Below are positions 6,462-8,257 of a DNA stretch of 8,257 nt, in pieces. The position numbers and the translations under genes are program-made. Each line of letters opens with the position of its first letter. Position 1 is the first letter of the stretch. Where the stretch lies: NCBI GenBank assembly GCA_018824765.1, contig JAHJFW010000074.1, positions 1-8,257 of the forward strand. Reading direction: 5' to 3'. The stretch is from Patescibacteria group bacterium. Its GTDB lineage: Bacteria; Patescibacteriota; Patescibacteriia; 2-12-FULL-60-25. Under the pieces are notes generated by a model. That model worked only from the letters and a program-made list of their open reading frames with translations, ran no database searches and was not told the DNA's origin.

Positions 6462-6495
6462 AATTCCATCTTCCATATTCCATATTCCAATTCCC
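6462..6495 (+). repeat. Heptanucleotide tandem array C, abutting the lgt start codon
   Basis: AATTCCA, TCTTCCA, TATTCCA, TATTCCA and a truncated ATTCCC run directly into the lgt ATG at 6496. The array occupies the place where a ribosome binding site would be. The 48-nt in-frame extension upstream of the lgt ATG is mostly this repeat. Confidence 0.75.
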
Positions 6496-7323
6496 ATGAT
6501 CCCATACATCGAATCACACACTTTTCAAATCGGCCCTCTCACGCTTCAAACGTGGGGGACTTTGGTTGCTTTGGGGTTTGTGACGGCTACGGCTATTGCG
6601 GCGCGGCGAGCCAAACAAAAAAACTTGGATCCGAAAATCGTTTGGGACTTGGCTTTTTGGATTTTGATTTCAGCCATGGCAGGCGCGCGCTTGTTTCATG
6701 CAATTTTTTACGAGCCGCAATATTATTTGCAAAATCCGTTGAAAATTTTCGATTTGAGAGACTCCGGCTTTGCGATTATGGGCGGCTTTTTGGCGGCCGC
6801 GGCAGTTGTATGGTTTTACGTCAAAAAACGCGGACTTGATTTTTTGGCTTATGCCGACATTTTGGTTTGGGGAGTGCCTTGGGGTTGCGGCATCGGACGC
6901 ATCGGTTGTTTTTTGATACACGACCATCCTGGGACGCTAAGTTCTTTCATTTTGGCGGTTAAATATCCCGACGGCCAGACGCGCCATGACTTGGGTTTGT
7001 ATCTTTCTATTTTCGGCTTCATGATTGGCATATTTTTTCTGTTTTTGAATCGTTTTCGTCATTCGTCATTCGTCATTCGTCATTCTCATCCCGGCTTCTG
7101 GCTCGGCATCTATCTGTCACTTTACGGTTGCGGCAGGTTTTTGCTTGATTTTCTGCGGATTATTGATACACGGATTTTAGGGCTTACGCCAACGCAGTGG
7201 CTTTTGATTCCAGTGGCGATTTTCGGCTTCTGGCTTGTCATAAGGGATCAAAACAAGTATCCTTTCCAACGGCCATTGCGAGGAGTCAGCGGAGCGACTG
7301 ACGCGGCAATTAAATCAGAATAA
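6496..7323 (+). CDS. lgt: Prolipoprotein diacylglyceryl transferase (divergent Lgt)
   Basis: A 275-aa multi-pass inner-membrane protein. Lgt transfers diacylglycerol from phosphatidylglycerol to the lipobox cysteine of prolipoproteins. Family signs are GARLFHAIFYEPQYYLQNP (63-81), the signature-like GIGRIGCFL with Arg135 (E. coli R143), and LYGCGRFLLDFLR with Tyr210 and Arg214 (E. coli Y235 and R239). By my alignment the E. coli positions Y26, H103 and N146 are Trp20, Met95 and Cys138, so this is a divergent form. The ATG at 6496 is chosen because MIPYIESHTFQIGPL is the natural Lgt N terminus; the in-frame ATG at 6448 would add repeat-encoded residues. Residues about 187-197 are encoded by a 7-nt tandem array and the last roughly 15 residues by a palindromic repeat. 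The next gene lies 23 nt downstream. Confidence 0.9.
   Translation: MIPYIESHTFQIGPLTLQTWGTLVALGFVTATAIAARRAKQKNLDPKIVWDLAFWILISAMAGARLFHAIFYEPQYYLQNPLKIFDLRDSGFAIMGGFLAAAAVVWFYVKKRGLDFLAYADILVWGVPWGCGIGRIGCFLIHDHPGTLSSFILAVKYPDGQTRHDLGLYLSIFGFMIGIFFLFLNRFRHSSFVIRHSHPGFWLGIYLSLYGCGRFLLDFLRIIDTRILGLTPTQWLLIPVAIFGFWLVIRDQNKYPFQRPLRGVSGATDAAIKSE
7056..7083 (+). repeat. Heptanucleotide tandem array D inside lgt
   Basis: Four perfect copies of TCGTCAT, followed by a decayed TCTCAT. It encodes the segment around FRHSSFVIRHS, in which the peptide RHS recurs after 7 residues (21 nt). It lies in a loop between two predicted membrane segments. Because 7 is not a multiple of 3, gain or loss of one copy would shift the frame. 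Confidence 0.9.
7275..7310. repeat. Palindromic repeat encoding the lgt C-terminal tail
   Basis: Outer arms ATTGC (7275-7279) and GCAAT (7306-7310) enclose an inner stem GTCAG/CTGAC (7285-7289 with 7298-7302). The outline, ATTGCGAGGAG then CGCGGCAAT, resembles dispersed palindromes seen in many bacterial genomes. It lies within the lgt reading frame and ends 11 nt before the TAA. Confidence 0.55.
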
Positions 7324-7346
7324 TGATTTCCTTATAAGTAATTTTT

Positions 7347-8003
7347 ATGGAATCAGCTGAAAAAGTTCAGAAGATATTTTTACTCGGATCCATTGTGCTG
7401 GTGGTATTGATTATCGGCGGTTTGATTTGGGCGGTGTTTCCAAGCGGGGGAGCGCCCAAGGCAGACGGTTATGCGTTCAATGACGACAATGATCCGTCCG
7501 TAGGGCCTGGAGAGGCAGGTGTGATAGTCCGAATTTACAGCGACTTCCAGTGTCCGGCATGCCGCGTGGCTGAGGCGGGTTTTTTATATGCGTTAAAAAC
7601 TTACGGCGATAAGGTGCGTTTCATTTGGAAAGATTTTCCACTGCAGGCAATCCATCAGAATTCGCTTCTGGCATCCAATGCCGCGCGTTGCGCTGAAGCG
7701 CAGGGCGGGTTTTGGGAATACCATGACCGTTTATATGAGGACCAGCAATCTTGGGAGAATTTGGCGTCTCCCAGCGATCTGTTCAGCGATTATGCGCAAA
7801 GCCTGGATATGGATCGGGCCGCATTTGATTCATGTTTGGCCGAGAAAAAATATCAGACAAAAATCAGCGATGATTTGGCGGAGGGCGTGAAAAACGGGGT
7901 TGATGCGACGCCGACTTTTTTCATCGGAGACAAAAAGTTTGTCGGCATGATTGAAAATGACGTTTGGGATATGGAGATTCAGGCCGCCTTGACTGCAAAA
8001 TAA
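7347..8003 (+). CDS. Membrane-anchored DsbA-like thiol-disulfide oxidoreductase
   Basis: A 218-aa protein. Residues about 10-31 form one hydrophobic segment, an uncleaved signal anchor, followed by a short linker and a thioredoxin-fold domain outside the membrane. The active site is C69-P-A-C72 in YSDFQCPACR, and the cis-proline is P189 in ATPTFF, both placed as in the DsbA/BdbD-like group (Pfam Thioredoxin_4 type). An inserted helical region carries FWEYHDRLY, a typical family element. Two further cysteines, C115 and C163, could form a structural disulfide. It probably oxidises or isomerises disulfides in exported proteins. No VKOR or DsbB partner is visible. There is no Shine-Dalgarno; TATAAG at 7333-7338 might be a -10 box for a near-leaderless transcript. 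It follows lgt closely and may be co-transcribed with it. Confidence 0.92.
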   Translation: MESAEKVQKIFLLGSIVLVVLIIGGLIWAVFPSGGAPKADGYAFNDDNDPSVGPGEAGVIVRIYSDFQCPACRVAEAGFLYALKTYGDKVRFIWKDFPLQAIHQNSLLASNAARCAEAQGGFWEYHDRLYEDQQSWENLASPSDLFSDYAQSLDMDRAAFDSCLAEKKYQTKISDDLAEGVKNGVDATPTFFIGDKKFVGMIENDVWDMEIQAALTAK

Positions 8004-8026
8004 CTGCAACGTAACCTTATTCAACC

Positions 8027-8109
8027 TAGAATCTGGAATCTAGAATCTGGGTTTATAAATAAAACAATATTAACCTAATTGCTAGATTCTAAATTCTATA
8101 TCCTAATCA
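8027..8109. repeat. Heptanucleotide arrays E, an inverted pair
   Basis: The left array, TAGAATC, TGGAATC, TAGAATC (8027-8047), and the right array, CTAGATT, CTAAATT, CTATATC (8082-8102, decaying to 8109), are reverse complements of each other's unit. Segment 8027-8043 can pair with 8082-8098 (15 of 17) across a 38-nt A/T-rich loop. The pair fills almost the whole gap between the DsbA-like gene and the next gene. No T-run follows, so it is not a standard terminator. Confidence 0.7.
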
Positions 8110-8110
8110 T

Positions 8111-8257
8111 ATGAGTATGCTTCAAGAGCACCAATCAAGAGGTTCATTTGAGGGCAATCCCAAAATAATGTTTGTGTTGGGACTGCTGGTCGGTATTTCA
8201 GCGATGACAACGTTAACTTTGGCTCTGTTGGTCGGCTGGCTGATTAGCGGCAAGGGC
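8111..8257 (+). CDS. 5' part of a membrane-anchored protein, possibly a second DsbA-like protein
   Basis: An open frame of 49 codons runs from the ATG at 8111 to the window edge without a stop. The N terminus is polar for about 18 residues, then IMFVLGLLVGISAMTTLTLALLVGWLI forms one long hydrophobic segment starting near residue 19. The arrangement of a short cytoplasmic tail, NPKIMFVLGL and then an anchor resembles the N termini of anchored thioredoxin-fold proteins in Patescibacteria as I remember them, and the upstream neighbour is one. The catalytic part is outside the window, so the function is only suggested. A second in-frame ATG at 8117 is an alternative start. There is no Shine-Dalgarno. 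Confidence 0.6.
   Translation, partial: MSMLQEHQSRGSFEGNPKIMFVLGLLVGISAMTTLTLALLVGWLISGKG

Noticed and set aside
6448..6495. N-terminal extension of Lgt from the ATG at 6448
   Set aside because: It is translated mostly from heptamer array C, and the natural Lgt N terminus begins at 6496.
6211..6495. CRISPR array
   Set aside because: The repeats are 7-nt tandem units and short palindromes without spacers of regular length, and no cas gene is present.

Overview
The window looks like part of a chromosome from an uncultivated bacterium of the Candidate Phyla Radiation (Patescibacteria, Parcubacteria-like). This is inference. It rests on a sigma-region-4/alpha-CTD fusion protein, a compact gene order, an Lgt variant with a GRIGCF..HDHPG motif, membrane-anchored DsbA-like proteins, plus-strand genes without Shine-Dalgarno sequences, and gaps filled with short palindromes and 7-nt tandem repeats. 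All genes read through in the standard bacterial code.

Layout. 1-262: non-coding, with two DnaA-box-like 9-mers and a good minus-strand terminator. 263-1456 (minus): a 397-aa DNA-binding protein with an N-terminal HTH, a sigma-70 region 4 and an RNA polymerase alpha C-terminal domain. 1457-1599: a divergent promoter region. 1600-3603: a complete NAD-dependent DNA ligase. 3604-3980: a 377-nt gap with two degenerate palindromic elements, a 14-nt tandem duplication and a probable promoter. 3981-6206: gatC, gatA and a small membrane-anchored protein with a HEPN-like RNxxxH motif, tightly packed and probably one operon. 6207-6495: a gap made almost wholly of repeats (heptamer array, hairpin, heptamer array, nested palindrome, heptamer array). 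6496-7323: a divergent lgt that carries a heptamer array inside its coding sequence and ends in a palindromic repeat. 7347-8003: a membrane-anchored DsbA-like thioredoxin-fold protein. 8111-8257: the start of another membrane-anchored protein, cut by the window edge.

How the genes fit together. GatC and GatA are two of the three subunits of the aminoacyl-tRNA amidotransferase; GatB is not in the window. Lgt and the DsbA-like protein or proteins form a module for maturing exported proteins (lipidation, disulfide chemistry). LigA is a housekeeping replication and repair enzyme. The minus-strand protein is the most unusual gene: it combines two promoter-reading domains that normally sit on different RNA polymerase subunits, and has no recognisable sigma region 2.

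The strongest unexplained pattern is the repeated use of a 7-nt tandem period with different unit sequences at several sites between 6211 and 8109, including one inside lgt where a change in copy number would shift the reading frame.
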